Position numbers and translations under genes: made by a program
In this document: positions 32,713 to 43,217 of the stretch, in pieces
Position numbering within the stretch: position 1 is the stretch's first letter
How the letters are laid out: each line of letters opens with the position of its first letter
NCBI RefSeq assembly: GCF_900142365.1
Contig: NZ_FRAP01000006.1
Span: 210,569-274,568 of the forward strand
DNA length: 64,000 bases
Source of the DNA: Pseudonocardia thermophila
GTDB lineage: Bacteria > Actinomycetota > Actinomycetes > Mycobacteriales > Pseudonocardiaceae
Direction: 5' to 3'
Notes under the pieces: generated by a model
Database searches by the model: none
Told to the model about the DNA's origin: nothing
Seen by the model: only the letters and a program-made list of their open reading frames with translations

Positions 32713-33585
32713 GTGGCTCACGCGGTGACGGACGACGACCGGGAACCTCGCCAGGTCGAACTCGTCGACGACCCGGGTCCGCGCTCGTGGCGAAAGGCGT
32801 TCGACGACCTCGGACGGGGCTGGAAGCAGCGGGCCCTGTGGGGCTACCTCGGCTGGCAGGACATCAAGCAGCGCTACCGGCGCTCGGTGCTCGGCCCCCT
32901 GTGGATCTCCATCAGCATGGCGGTCATCGCCGTGGCCATGGGGATCCTCTACGGTGCGCTGTTCGGCGAGGACCTGGCGACGTTCCTGCCGTACGTCGCG
33001 ACCGGCCTGCTGATCTGGAACTTCGTCCAGGGCAGCATCATCGAGGGCAGCGAGGTCTTCATCGCCAACGAGGGGCTGATCCGGTTCCTCCCCGCCCCGC
33101 TGTCCCTGCACGTCTACCGGCTGGTGTGGCGGCAGACGCTGTTCTTCCTGCACAACCTCATCGTGTGGTTGGTCCTGGTGATCATCTTCCCGCAGCCGAT
33201 CGGGTGGACGCTGCTGCTGGCGATCCCGGCGTTCGCGCTGCTGATGATCAACGGGGCGTGGATCGCGATCGTGTCGGGCATCCTCGCCACCCGGTTCCGG
33301 GACATCCCGCCGATCATCGCGAGCCTCACCCAGCTGCTGTTCTTCATGACCCCGATCGTGTGGCAGTACGACCGGCTGCTGAGCATGCCGGCCGTGGCGG
33401 AGCGCGCGCGCATCGCCGAGATCAACCCCGTGCTGCACTTCGTCGAGATCATGCGGCAGCCGATGCTGGGGCAGCCGATCGCCTGGCACCACTGGGTGGT
33501 CGTCGGGGTGATCACCGTCGTCGGCTGCCTCACCGCACTGGTGGCGCTGCGCAACTACCGTTCCCGAGTCGCGTACTGGGTCTGA
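32713..33585 (+). CDS. wzm: Galactan ABC exporter permease Wzm
   Basis: 290 residues, GTG start. An ABC-2 type permease with about six membrane helices (from LWISISMAVIAVAMGILYG onward) and the N-terminal RRSVLGPLWISI motif typical of polysaccharide exporters. With Wzt it moves polyprenyl-linked galactan across the membrane; the M. tuberculosis counterparts flank glfT1. It is followed by wzt (8-nt gap) and glfT1 (6-nt gap), so the three form one operon. Confidence 0.95.
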   Translation: MAHAVTDDDREPRQVELVDDPGPRSWRKAFDDLGRGWKQRALWGYLGWQDIKQRYRRSVLGPLWISISMAVIAVAMGILYGALFGEDLATFLPYVATGLLIWNFVQGSIIEGSEVFIANEGLIRFLPAPLSLHVYRLVWRQTLFFLHNLIVWLVLVIIFPQPIGWTLLLAIPAFALLMINGAWIAIVSGILATRFRDIPPIIASLTQLLFFMTPIVWQYDRLLSMPAVAERARIAEINPVLHFVEIMRQPMLGQPIAWHHWVVVGVITVVGCLTALVALRNYRSRVAYWV

Positions 33586-33593
33586 GGCAGCAC

Positions 33594-34355
<762 letters not shown>

Positions 34356-34361
34356 CCGCGC

Positions 34362-35306
34362 GTGCCGGCCGATCACCAGGCGGCGGGCGAGATCGCGCCG
34401 CTCCCACCCGGGTCCGTCGTCGCCGTCGTCGTCACCCGGCACCGGCCCGAGCAGCTCGTCGACTCGCTCGCCGCGATCGCCGGGCAGACCCACCCGGTCG
34501 CGCACCTCGTCGTCGTCGACAACGGGCCCGATCGTCCGGCCCGCAGGGTCGTCGAGGCCTGCGGGCTACCCGCGACGTACCTGCCGTCGTGGCACAACCT
34601 CGGTGGGGCCGGCGGGTTCGCGCTCGGCATGCTGCACGCGCTCGCGCTGGGCGCCTCCTGGGTGTGGCTCGGCGACGACGACGGGCGCCCCGAGGACGAG
34701 ACCGTGCTGGCCACGCTGGTGGAGCTGGCGCAGCGGCGCGGGCTGGCCGCCGTCTCGCCGATGGTCGCCGATCTCGCCGAGCCCGACCGGCTCGCGTTCG
34801 CGGTGCGGCGCGGCCTCACCTGGCACCGGTCGCGGTCGGCGCTGATCGCCGATCCGGGCGCGGACCCGGAGCTGCTGCCCGGCATCGCCGCACTGTTCAA
34901 CGGCGCCCTGTTCAGCGCGTCGGCGCTCGACGTCGTGGGGGTGCCGGACCTGCGGTTGTTCGTGCGCGGCGACGAGGTGGAGATGCACCGGCGGCTGGTC
35001 CGCTCCGGACTACCGTTCGGTACCGCGCTGCGCGCCGCCTACCTGCACCCGCACGGTGACGTCGACCACAAGCCGATGCTCGGCGGGCGGCTGCACGCCT
35101 TCGACCCCGACGACGAGACGAAGCGCTACTACCAGTTCCGCAACCGCGGCTACCTCGTCGCGCAGCCGGGGATGCGCGCCGTCGGGCTGCTCGATGTGCC
35201 CCGGTTCGCCTGGTACTACCTGGTCACCAAGAAACGGCCCGGCGAGTTCGTGGAGTGGCTGCGGCTGACCCGGCAGGGCAGGCGGGAGCAGTTCACCCGG
35301 CGCTGA
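34362..35306 (+). CDS. glfT1: Galactofuranosyltransferase GlfT1
   Basis: 314 residues, GTG start. A GT-A family-2 enzyme: VVVTRHRPEQL at the nucleotide-binding strand, HNLGGAGGFALGM (the GlfT hallmark), and the metal motif WLGDDDG (Asp105-107). The C-terminal QFRNRGYL and YYLVTKKRPGEF match GlfT1, which adds the first galactofuranose residues to the decaprenyl-PP-GlcNAc-Rha acceptor. Its place after wzm-wzt supports the assignment. Confidence 0.94.
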   Translation: MPADHQAAGEIAPLPPGSVVAVVVTRHRPEQLVDSLAAIAGQTHPVAHLVVVDNGPDRPARRVVEACGLPATYLPSWHNLGGAGGFALGMLHALALGASWVWLGDDDGRPEDETVLATLVELAQRRGLAAVSPMVADLAEPDRLAFAVRRGLTWHRSRSALIADPGADPELLPGIAALFNGALFSASALDVVGVPDLRLFVRGDEVEMHRRLVRSGLPFGTALRAAYLHPHGDVDHKPMLGGRLHAFDPDDETKRYYQFRNRGYLVAQPGMRAVGLLDVPRFAWYYLVTKKRPGEFVEWLRLTRQGRREQFTRR

Positions 35307-35312
35307 GCCGCG

Positions 35313-35774
35313 TCAGGCGCGGGGCTCCCGGAACACCACCGTGCGCAGCATGACGAAGTTGACCAGCGTGGCCGTACCCTGCGCGACGATCCAGGCGGCG
35401 GTGAGGCGGAACGGCATCTGCGGCAGGACCGCCAGCATGAGCGCGTTCATGCCGACGTTCAGCGCGAACGTGGTGGCGTAGAGCGCGACGAACCCCGCGA
35501 ACCGCCCGCTGCCGCCCGCGGCGCGGAACGTGAAGCGCTTGTTCAGCAGGTACGCGGTGGTGGTACCGCAGATGAAGCTGATGCCCTTGGCCACGTGGTG
35601 CCAGGCCCCCGCGTCGACACCGCCGCCGACGTGCTGGCCGGTCAACGCGAGCAGCCCGCCGTAGATCCCGAAGTCGACGAGCGCGCAGAACGCACCGATG
35701 GCGACGAAGCGAGCCAGCTGCGCGACGAGGCCCATCGGGGCCGGCTCGGCGCTCTGCTCGGCGGTCGCGGTCAC
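35313..35774 (-). CDS. GtrA-family membrane protein (Rv3789-like)
   Basis: 153 residues from GTG 35774. Four membrane helices: FVAIGAFCALVDFGIYGGLL, ISFICGTTTAYLLNKRFTF, GFVALYATTFALNVGMNALM and WIVAQGTATLVNFVMLRTVVF. The LNKRFTFR motif is typical of GtrA. In mycobacteria the homologue Rv3789, next to dprE1, is proposed to move decaprenyl-phosphoryl-arabinose or anchor AftA. Convergent with glfT1 and near dprE1, which fits that role. Confidence 0.92.
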   Translation of the reverse strand: MTATAEQSAEPAPMGLVAQLARFVAIGAFCALVDFGIYGGLLALTGQHVGGGVDAGAWHHVAKGISFICGTTTAYLLNKRFTFRAAGGSGRFAGFVALYATTFALNVGMNALMLAVLPQMPFRLTAAWIVAQGTATLVNFVMLRTVVFREPRA

Positions 35775-35872
35775 CGGATCAGAGTATCGGCCGGCGGTCC
35801 CGGCGGCTGCGGTGGGGACGGTGCGTGTTGCAGCAGGGCCACAGCGTCCTGGAACGCCGCCACGCGCCTTGG

Positions 35873-36481
35873 TCAGAACCGCTTGTTGCCGAACCGGTAG
35901 GGCCGGCGCACCTTCAGCGAACCCATCCCCAGCGTCCCGTGCACCACGAAGTGCGGGCCGCTGTCCGGCGTGCGGATCTCCGAGACCTTGCTGGTGACCG
36001 ATCCCATGGTGGCGACCACGCCGGTGACGTCGGCGGTGGCGCCCTCCGGCACCAGGATCCGCGCCGACCCGGCGCCGAGCGCCAGCTCGATCTCCACGAC
36101 GGGGTGGCCGATGACGGCCTCGCTGAAGTCGAGCACCGCCGATCCCATGCCGCTCTGCACCCGCAGCCGGGCCGGCACCTGCCAGCGGCCGGTGCGCTTG
36201 ATCGTCGACATCCCCGAGCGCAGCACGACCGGTGGCCCGGCCGGGGTGACCGGGACCGACGAGTAGGGGGCGACGACGGTGTCCTCGACCGGCAGGTCCG
36301 CGAGGGGCGGGACGAGGTCGGCCTCGTAGCGCGCCGCGTAGACGGCCTCGAGCCGTTCCTCCAGCTCGGCGAGGGTGATCCGGCCCTCTGAGAGCGCCTT
36401 GTGCAGGCGCTGGGCAGCGCGTTCGCGGTCGGCGTCGGAGATGCGGATCCCCGGTGGCTTCGACGGTTCCGGGCTGCCCAC
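35873..36481 (-). CDS. DUF1707 / LiaF-like C-terminal domain protein
   Basis: 202 residues. Residues about 12-65 are the DUF1707 (SHOCT-like) module: IRISDADRERAAQRLHKALS, EGRITLAELEERLEAVYAAR, DLVPPLADLP. Residues about 85-195 form repeated beta-strands like the LiaF/DUF2154 C-terminal domain (TLGMGSLKVRR). No membrane segment is visible, unlike many relatives. Family members are associated with envelope-stress systems; function unproven. Divergent from dprE1 (43-nt gap). Confidence 0.87.
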   Translation of the reverse strand: MGSPEPSKPPGIRISDADRERAAQRLHKALSEGRITLAELEERLEAVYAARYEADLVPPLADLPVEDTVVAPYSSVPVTPAGPPVVLRSGMSTIKRTGRWQVPARLRVQSGMGSAVLDFSEAVIGHPVVEIELALGAGSARILVPEGATADVTGVVATMGSVTSKVSEIRTPDSGPHFVVHGTLGMGSLKVRRPYRFGNKRF

Positions 36482-36524
36482 GGGCCCAGGATAGTGAAAC
36501 CGGCGCAGCGGTAGATTGGCGCCG

Positions 36525-37895
36525 ATGGCTTCCTCTCAACCGGTCCGGCTCCGCGGCTGGGGCCGCACCGCGCCGACGTACGCCACGGTCGTCACGCCGC
36601 GGTCCGTCGAGGAGGTCGTGGCGACGGTCTCCGCGGCGGGTCCGCGCGGCATCATCGCCCGCGGCCTGGGCCGCTCCTACGGCGATCCCGCGCAGAACGC
36701 CGGCGGCACCGTCTTGGACATGACGCAGCTGGCGCGCATCCACTCGATCGACTCGGACACCGGGCTGGTCGACCTCGACGCGGGAGTCAGCCTCGATGCG
36801 CTGATGCGCGCCGCGCTGCCCCACGGACTGTGGGTGCCGGTTCTGCCGGGCACCCGGCAGGTGACGATCGGCGGCGCGATCGCCGCGGACGTGCACGGCA
36901 AGAACCACCACACCAAGGGCAGCTTCTCCCGGCACGTGCGCTCGCTGGAGCTGGTCACCGCCGACGGCCGGGTGCAGACCCTCACCCCGGACGGGCCCGA
37001 TCCGGCCCTGTTCTGGGCGACGGTCGGCGGCATGGGCCTCACCGGCGTCATCACCCGCGCCACGATCGCCCTGCACCCGACGGAGTCGGCGTACTTCGTG
37101 GTCGACACCGACCGCACCAACGACCTGGACGAGCTGCTGGAGCTGCTCACCGACGGCTCCGACGACCGCTACGGCTACTCCGCGGCCTGGTTCGACACCA
37201 CGACGACGGGGCGCCAGCTGGGCCGGGCCGTGCTCACCCGCGGTTCGCTCGCCACCCGTGACCAGCTGCCGCCGAAGCTGCGCCGCGACCCGCTGAAGTT
37301 CGACGCGCCGCAGCTGCTGACCGTGCCGGACATCTTCCCGAACGGGCTGGCCAACCGCGTCACCCTGCGCGCGTTCAGCGAGCTGTGGTACCGGAAGGCG
37401 CCGAAGCGCCGCCGCGGCCACATCGAGAACATCACGAGCTTCTACCAGACCCTCGACGTGGTCGGGGAGTGGAACCGCGTCTACGGCTCGCACGGCTTCC
37501 TGCAGTACCAGTTCGTGGTGCCGATGGGTGAGGAGGCCACGATCCGGCGGATCGTGGAGAAGATCGCGCACTCGCCGTACACGTCCGGGCTGAACGTGTT
37601 CAAGCGGTTCGGCGCGGCCGGTCCGGCGCCGCTGTCGTTCCCGATGCCGGGCTGGACGATCACCGTCGACTTCCCGGCGGCCATGCGCGGCCTCAACCGG
37701 TTCTGCAACGAGCTCGACGAGCTGGTGCTCGCCGCGGGCGGCCGGCTGTACCTGGCGAAGGAGTCGCGGGCCAGCGCGGAGACGATCCGGGCCGGCTACC
37801 CGCGGTTCGAGGAGTGGCGCAAGGTCCGCGCCGCCACCGACCCGCACGGCGTCTTCACATCCGACATGGCACGCAGGCTGGAGCTGAACACGTGA
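36525..37895 (+). CDS. dprE1: Decaprenylphosphoryl-beta-D-ribose oxidase DprE1
   Basis: 456 residues from ATG 36525. An FAD enzyme of the VAO family: [36 protein letters not shown] (FAD loop) and a C-terminal [11 protein letters not shown]. It oxidises the 2'-OH of decaprenyl-P-ribose; DprE2 then reduces it to the arabinose donor. The conserved Lys is kept in LYLAKESR. At the position of the benzothiazinone-reactive Cys387 of M. tuberculosis (GWNICVDFP) this protein has Thr380 (GWTITVDFP, codon ACC at 37662). Overlap with the upstream small frame at 36516 (TTG) is rejected as start. Confidence 0.95.
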   Translation: MASSQPVRLRGWGRTAPTYATVVTPRSVEEVVATVSAAGPRGIIARGLGRSYGDPAQNAGGTVLDMTQLARIHSIDSDTGLVDLDAGVSLDALMRAALPHGLWVPVLPGTRQVTIGGAIAADVHGKNHHTKGSFSRHVRSLELVTADGRVQTLTPDGPDPALFWATVGGMGLTGVITRATIALHPTESAYFVVDTDRTNDLDELLELLTDGSDDRYGYSAAWFDTTTTGRQLGRAVLTRGSLATRDQLPPKLRRDPLKFDAPQLLTVPDIFPNGLANRVTLRAFSELWYRKAPKRRRGHIENITSFYQTLDVVGEWNRVYGSHGFLQYQFVVPMGEEATIRRIVEKIAHSPYTSGLNVFKRFGAAGPAPLSFPMPGWTITVDFPAAMRGLNRFCNELDELVLAAGGRLYLAKESRASAETIRAGYPRFEEWRKVRAATDPHGVFTSDMARRLELNT

Positions 37896-37928
37896 CCGAT
37901 CCCTCGGGCGGAGAGCGGTGATCGACCG

Positions 37929-38684
37929 ATGATCGACGCAGTCGGGAACCCGCAGAGCATCCTCGTGCTGGGCGGCACCTCGGAGATCGGCCTCGCGATC
38001 GTCGAGGCGTTCGCCTCCGACCGGCCGCTGCGCGTGGTGCTGGCCGCGCGCCCGTCCGAGCGCCTGGACGCCGCGAAGGCGAAGCTGGAGGCGCGCGGCT
38101 GCGCCGTGGAGGCGCTGCCGTTCGACGCGCTCGCCCTGGACACCCACGCCGACGTGATCGCGAAGGCGTTCGCGGGCGGCGACATCGACGTGGCAGTGGT
38201 GGCGTTCGGCCTGCTCGGCGACAACGAGCAGGCGTGGACGCAGATCGACACGGCCGTCGAGCTGGCCCAGGTCAACTACACGGCGGCCGTCTCGGTCGGG
38301 GTGGCGCTCGCGGAGAAGTTCAAGCAGCAGGGCCACGGCTCGCTGGTGGCGCTCTCCTCGGTGGCCGGAGAACGGGCCCGCCGCTCCAACTTCGTCTACG
38401 GCTCCACCAAGGCCGGCTTCGACGCCTTCTACTCGGGGCTGACCGAGGCGCTGCGCCCCTACGGCGTGCACGTCGCGGTGGTGCGGCCGTGGTTCGTGAA
38501 GTCGAAGATGACCGCCGGGCTCACGCCCGCCCCGATGGCCACCACCCCGGAGGCGGTGGCCGCCGTCGTCGTCGACGCGGTGCGCAAGCGCAAGGAGCTG
38601 GTGTGGGCGCCGGCGCCGGCCCGGTTCATCATGAGCGCCCTGCGGCACGTGCCGCGCCCGATCTTCCGCAGGCTGCCGATCTGA
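37929..38684 (+). CDS. dprE2: Decaprenylphosphoryl-2-keto-ribose reductase DprE2
   Basis: 251 residues, short-chain dehydrogenase. Nucleotide-binding LVLGGTSEIGLAIV, catalytic Ser143/Ser144 (ALSSVAGERAR), Tyr157 and Lys161 (FVYGSTKAG). The RPWFVKSKMT segment after the active site is typical of DprE2. It completes epimerisation to decaprenyl-P-arabinose, the donor for arabinan. It follows dprE1 by 33 nt; the pair forms an operon ended by a hairpin at 38699. Confidence 0.95.
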   Translation: MIDAVGNPQSILVLGGTSEIGLAIVEAFASDRPLRVVLAARPSERLDAAKAKLEARGCAVEALPFDALALDTHADVIAKAFAGGDIDVAVVAFGLLGDNEQAWTQIDTAVELAQVNYTAAVSVGVALAEKFKQQGHGSLVALSSVAGERARRSNFVYGSTKAGFDAFYSGLTEALRPYGVHVAVVRPWFVKSKMTAGLTPAPMATTPEAVAAVVVDAVRKRKELVWAPAPARFIMSALRHVPRPIFRRLPI

Positions 38685-38698
38685 CGATCCGGCAGCCC

Positions 38699-38736
38699 TC
38701 CCCGGGTGGCAGGCGGGGGGACGCGCCACCCGGGGA
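38699..38736. terminator. Hairpin between convergent dprE2 and acyltransferase
   Basis: Arms 38699-38710 (TCCCCGGGTGGC) and 38725-38736 (its exact reverse complement) form a 12-bp stem with a 14-nt loop, 14 nt after the dprE2 stop and 17 nt before the acyltransferase stop. Suits bidirectional termination. Confidence 0.8.
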
Positions 38737-38753
38737 AGTCTCTCGGCCAGGGC

Positions 38754-40250
38754 CTAGTTGCCGGCCTGGAGGTAGCGGGCGCGGATGAACGCGGCCCGGT
38801 CGAACTCGTCGGCGAGCTGCGCGCGGTGCGCGGGCCGCCGCCGCTGCGCCTTGACCAAGGCCGCGGCGAGGGTGGCCTGCCGGTGCGGGGTGGCGGCGTG
38901 CCGCGCCGCCGCCCGCCGGGCCTTGATGCGCTCCACCGGATCCAGGGCCTGGGTCGGGACGGCGACCGGGACGTCCTCGGCGGCCGGCCGAGCGGCCGGG
39001 ACCTGAGCGGCGATCGGTGCCTCGGGCAGCGCCACTGGAGTTGTCCGGTCCGGCACAGGGCGGGCGACTCGGACGAGTTGACGCCGTGCAGGTTCCTCCA
39101 CGAACCGGTAGAGCGCGGCAGCGACCGGCAGTGGGGCAACCACGACGAGCGCCGCGATCAGGTTCGCGGTGAGGGTGTCCACGACGAGTGCCGGCACGTA
39201 CGCCTGGGCGAGCCAGTAGACCTCGAACATCGGGATGTGCACGAGGTAGAGGGCGTAGGAGACCCGGCCGCCGTACACCGCCCAGTTCGACGACAGCACC
39301 ACGGCCGGGCCGCGGTCGGCCAGCGCCAGCGCCCCGACCAGCAGCGGGAACAGCGCGATGACGGCGCCGCCGCGGCCCTCACCGAACTCGTCACCGATCA
39401 GCAGGCCGAGCACGATCAGCACCGGGACCACCGCCGCCACGGCCGACGCGTACCGGTTCACCGCGGATCCGCCGCGCAGCCGGCGCACCGCGAGGTGGGT
39501 GAGTACCCCGGCGCCGAAGCCGCACAGGATGCGCACCAGCCAGCTCCACGGGAAGTACGGGTTGCCCGTCGACAGGTACGCCCAGGTCATCGGCGCCATC
39601 AGGACGAGGGCGCCGAGCATCAGCACGGCGGCGGGCAGCCGGCGCAGCCGGAAGAACACCAGCGCCGCGACCGGGAACAGCAGGTAGGCCAGCCACTCCG
39701 CGCTGATCGACCACGTCGCGCCCACCCAGGACGCGCCGTCGAAGAACGGCTGGTCCCACAGCTGGACCATGAACATCTGGGCGAGCCACTCGCCGAGGTT
39801 CACCTCGGGCTGCACCGCCTGGAAGGCGATGTCGCCGTCGCTGCCGAACACCAGCCGCGCGACCAGCCAGATGCCGAACAGGTTGAAGACCAGCGCGTAG
39901 GCCGGCCAGATGCGGCACGCGCGGGCCCACACGAACCGGGCGGTGTCCGCGGCGCGCAGGCGCGGGCCGAGCCGGTCGAGGTAGGTGTGCGCGATGACGA
40001 ACCCGGAGAGGACGAAGAAGAGATCAACGCCGAGGGCGCCGGAGGTGATCAGCGGCCCCAGTACGCCGACCACCTCGGCGACCCCAGGCACCGACGTGAA
40101 GTGGAAGTGGAACAGCACCACCCACGCCGCGGCGACGATCCGCAGGCCCGTCAGGCCCCGCAGCTCACCAGCGCCCGAGGCATCGCCGACTGCTGTGGGG
40201 TTGGGCTTGCTCGTCGTCACGGTTCGGGGAACGAGGGTCCCGGGGGCCAC
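38754..40250 (-). CDS. Acyltransferase-3 family membrane protein
   Basis: 498 residues. GTG 40250 is used; GTG 40220 is an alternative and neither has a clear ribosome-binding site. About ten membrane helices with the family motifs GLTGLRIVAAAWVVLFHFHF, GVDLFFVLSGFVIAH and WSISAEWLAYLLFP. It would transfer an acyl group such as acetyl or succinyl to an envelope sugar. The last 100 residues form an Ala/Arg/Pro-rich cytoplasmic tail (VERIKARRAAARHAATPHRQ...), which is unusual for the family. Convergent with dprE2. Confidence 0.9.
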   Translation of the reverse strand: MAPGTLVPRTVTTSKPNPTAVGDASGAGELRGLTGLRIVAAAWVVLFHFHFTSVPGVAEVVGVLGPLITSGALGVDLFFVLSGFVIAHTYLDRLGPRLRAADTARFVWARACRIWPAYALVFNLFGIWLVARLVFGSDGDIAFQAVQPEVNLGEWLAQMFMVQLWDQPFFDGASWVGATWSISAEWLAYLLFPVAALVFFRLRRLPAAVLMLGALVLMAPMTWAYLSTGNPYFPWSWLVRILCGFGAGVLTHLAVRRLRGGSAVNRYASAVAAVVPVLIVLGLLIGDEFGEGRGGAVIALFPLLVGALALADRGPAVVLSSNWAVYGGRVSYALYLVHIPMFEVYWLAQAYVPALVVDTLTANLIAALVVVAPLPVAAALYRFVEEPARRQLVRVARPVPDRTTPVALPEAPIAAQVPAARPAAEDVPVAVPTQALDPVERIKARRAAARHAATPHRQATLAAALVKAQRRRPAHRAQLADEFDRAAFIRARYLQAGN

Positions 40251-40422
40251 GATGTGGGTAGCGCAGCGGCAATACCGGGATGCCGCGGTACGTCACCTAC
40301 CGTCGATGGAGCACTGGGCCGTCCAGGTGGCTCCGCAGCCGGAACGGCCGCCACCGGATCAGGTAGATCCGTCACCGTGAGCGACGTGTCAGATGGCGAA
40401 AGCCACCCGAATTACATGCATG

Positions 40423-41067
40423 TCACCACCTGTCGTGGTGCAGGACGGTTGCGAGCGGTTCGCGCGGGGCGGGCTTGAACGTCTCCCCCGTGTAGTAGGC
40501 GGTCGGCAGCAGGACCCCCTGCCGGTACTGCGGCGGGATGCCGAGCAGCTCCGCGATCTCCTTCTCGTACCGCAGGTGCAGCGTCGTCCACGCGCTGCCG
40601 AGCCCACGGGCCCGCGCCGCCAGCTGGTAGCTCCAGGCCGCCGGCAGCAGCGATCCCCACAGCCCCGCCTGGTTGCCGGGCGGCAGCTCGTCGCCGACGT
40701 GGATACAGGCCAGCACGTGCACCGGCACCCGGCCCATCACCTCGGCGAGGTGATCAGCGGAGCTGGTCACCCGCTCCTGCGTGGCCACCCGCTCCGGGCT
40801 GGCGTTCTCGAGGTGCCGCTTCGGCCCGCCGGCGGCGCGGTAGGCCTGGAACGACTTGCGGTAGTACTCGCCGATCTGCGCGCGCAGGTCGGGATCGGTG
40901 ATCACCAGCCACTGCCAGTTCTGCGAGTTGCTGCCGGTCGGGGCCTGCAGGGCGATCGTGAGCGCCTCCTCGACCAGCTCCAGCGGGACCGGGCGGTCGA
41001 GATCGAGGCGCTTGCGGACGGAGCGGGTGGTGGTGAGCAGCTCGTCGGGGCTCAGCGGGAGCGTCAT
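40423..41067 (-). CDS. Nitroreductase-family FMN protein
   Basis: 214 residues from ATG 41067 (MTLPLSPDELLTTTRSVRKRLD). FMN-binding TTRSVRKRLD and APTGSNSQNWQWLVITD at the N-terminus, and LPAAWSYQLAARARGLGSAWTTLHL and GIPPQYRQGVLLPTAYYTG toward the end match the family. It reduces nitro or quinone-like compounds with NAD(P)H. No operon partner; divergent from the polytopic membrane gene. The 172 bp after the stop, up to 40422, hold no recognisable gene. Confidence 0.9.
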   Translation of the reverse strand: MTLPLSPDELLTTTRSVRKRLDLDRPVPLELVEEALTIALQAPTGSNSQNWQWLVITDPDLRAQIGEYYRKSFQAYRAAGGPKRHLENASPERVATQERVTSSADHLAEVMGRVPVHVLACIHVGDELPPGNQAGLWGSLLPAAWSYQLAARARGLGSAWTTLHLRYEKEIAELLGIPPQYRQGVLLPTAYYTGETFKPAPREPLATVLHHDRW

Positions 41068-41225
41068 GCACCCGATCCTTGCATCATCCGGGCCAGGTGT
41101 TGCAGAAGCTCCGGACAGCCGCGATCCGGCGACGGAGGAGCCGGGCGCGATCCAATAGAGTCCGGGTGGCCCAGACCGGTGCGCGAGGCTCGTCGCTGTC
41201 CCCGAGGGAGATCGGTGCACGTCCC

Positions 41226-43217
41226 ATGACAGCGTCATCGCCTGCACTCCCGGTCGTCGGGTGGGAGCGGCTGAGCGCGGACTCGCGCCGCCGGCTCGTC
41301 ACGAGCCTCGTGTACGCGGCGGTGGCCGGGGGGGTCGTGCTGGCCGGCCGGCTCAGCGGCCTGCTCGAGGGCGGAGTGGGCCTCGGGGTCGCGGTGCTGC
41401 TCGTGCTCGCGGTCCCCACATCGCGCGAGCTGAGCCGGCGGGTGCTGATCGCCGGCTGCGCGGTGCTCGGCTGGGTGCCGCTGCTCTGGCTCGGCCCGCC
41501 GGTCCCGGGAGTCGGCCGCGTCACGATCGCTCTGGTCGTGCTGGCCGGTGCGCTCGCCGCATGGGTCGGGTGGAGCGATCGCCCGTGGGTGCGGGTGCAG
41601 CAGCTGGTGCCGCGGATGCGGCTGGTCGACGCATTGATCCCGATCACCGTCGTCGTGGGTCTGCTGCAGCTGGCGCCGTGGCTGCGTGCGAAGACCGCAG
41701 CGCAGTCGCTGGGCCTGCTGTTCAGCGCGTGGGACCACTCGGCCCACTACGCGATGGTGTCGATGATCCGCCACCACGGCGCGACCGTGGACGCGCTGCC
41801 CGAGCCGGGCGGCGGGTTCCGCTGGCAGTTCGAGAGCTACCCGCAGGGCTTCCACGCGCTGCTGGTGTCGATCATGGAGCTGCAGCACGGCGCCCGGCCC
41901 GGCGACCTGCAGGCAGAGCTGCTGGCCTACTCGCAGGCCGCGGCGCTGATGGTCGTGCTGACCGCGGTGATCGTGGTCGCCGGCCTGTGCGTGCTCGCCC
42001 CGCTGCGGACGCGGCCCGCGGTGGCCCTGCCGGTCGCCGCGTACGTGACGACGATCTTCTACGTCGGCCCGGCCGCCACCGCGATCCAGGGCGCCATCGG
42101 CAACTTCACGCTGGCTTGCGCGCTGTGCATCGCCGCCGCGCTCGTCGCGCTGCCCGCGCCGCGGGCGCTGGATCCCTGGTCGGTCCTCGCCATCGGCGGG
42201 GCGGTCGTCGGGGTCGCCTTCACCTGGGTCCTGATGCTCGCGCTCGCCGTGCCCGCGGCCGCGCTGGTGCTGCTGCCGCCGCGCCGCCGGTGGCGGTGGT
42301 CGCGCAGCGCCGCGATCGTGACGGCCGTCGTGGCGGTCGTGACGGCGCTCTGCGCATGGCGCGTGCTCGTCATCCTCGGGCGGGTGCGGGAGAGCGATCC
42401 GCTGACGATCCCCTCCGGCGGCGTGCCCCCGGTGAACCTCGGCCTGTACGTCGTCGGCGCGCTCGGCCTGCTGGCGGCGTGCCTGCTCGTCCGGCACCGG
42501 ACCCGCACGGTGCAGCAGCGGCTGCGCGGCCTCGCACTGGTGCCGGTCTGCGGGATCGCGGTGACGATCGGGCTCGCCGTCGCGCAGATCGACGCCAACT
42601 ACCGGCTGAGCTACTACGGCTACAAGTTCATGCTGGGCGTCGAGATCGTGACGCTCGTGCTGCTCGTCGTCCCGATCGCGTACGCGCTGGCCCGCCTGCC
42701 GGTGCGTCCGCGGTCGGCCGGCACGGCGCTGCGGACCGGCGCGGCGAGCCTCGTCCTGGCGGTGAGCCTCACCCAGGTGTTCGGCTTCACCCTGCTCGGC
42801 TTCGGCCCGCGCGGGCTGGTCGCGTCCGCGCCGGGTGCGACCGCGTACGCCGCGCAGCAGACCACCCTGGTCGTCACCCCGTCAGTGGCCGACCTGGCCG
42901 ATCGCGTCGCGGAGCTGCAGCGCACCGGGCGCGTCCCGGCCAACGGGTTCTACGTCGACGCCCGCACCGACCGGTCGCCGGACCCGATCCTCATGGCCCA
43001 GTGGTACCTCGCGCTGACCGGCACGTGGACCGCCGAGGCGAACGACGTGGCCTCGGCGATCGACGAGAAGGCCTACCGCAGACAGCCCGCGTCGGCGGTG
43101 CTGACGATCCTCGCGTCCAGCTCCGACGCGGTCGCGCTGGTGCCGCGCGAGTACCGCGCGGCGATCCTCGCCGACCTGGACATGCCGATCCTCGAAGACC
43201 GCGTCATCGGTGTCTGA
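41226..43217 (+). CDS. Polytopic membrane protein, DUF6541/GT-C-like
   Basis: 663 residues from ATG 41226, with about 12-13 membrane helices and a C-terminal soluble domain from about residue 540. A loop after the early helices holds FSAWDHSAHYAMVSMIRHHG, similar in place to WDAVFHANGIRYI in the DUF6541-type protein at 45093. Such Asp/His-containing loops occur in GT-C enzymes that use polyprenyl-phosphate sugars. No family assignment is certain. Convergent with the next gene; their ends lie in a 17-bp tandem repeat. Confidence 0.7.
   Translation: MTASSPALPVVGWERLSADSRRRLVTSLVYAAVAGGVVLAGRLSGLLEGGVGLGVAVLLVLAVPTSRELSRRVLIAGCAVLGWVPLLWLGPPVPGVGRVTIALVVLAGALAAWVGWSDRPWVRVQQLVPRMRLVDALIPITVVVGLLQLAPWLRAKTAAQSLGLLFSAWDHSAHYAMVSMIRHHGATVDALPEPGGGFRWQFESYPQGFHALLVSIMELQHGARPGDLQAELLAYSQAAALMVVLTAVIVVAGLCVLAPLRTRPAVALPVAAYVTTIFYVGPAATAIQGAIGNFTLACALCIAAALVALPAPRALDPWSVLAIGGAVVGVAFTWVLMLALAVPAAALVLLPPRRRWRWSRSAAIVTAVVAVVTALCAWRVLVILGRVRESDPLTIPSGGVPPVNLGLYVVGALGLLAACLLVRHRTRTVQQRLRGLALVPVCGIAVTIGLAVAQIDANYRLSYYGYKFMLGVEIVTLVLLVVPIAYALARLPVRPRSAGTALRTGAASLVLAVSLTQVFGFTLLGFGPRGLVASAPGATAYAAQQTTLVVTPSVADLADRVAELQRTGRVPANGFYVDARTDRSPDPILMAQWYLALTGTWTAEANDVASAIDEKAYRRQPASAVLTILASSSDAVALVPREYRAAILADLDMPILEDRVIGV

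Noticed and set aside
35313..38729. 1138-codon open frame on the minus strand
   Set aside because: Only its last 153 codons (GtrA, from GTG 35774) are real; the rest is antisense to dprE1 and dprE2 and in another frame of the DUF1707 gene.
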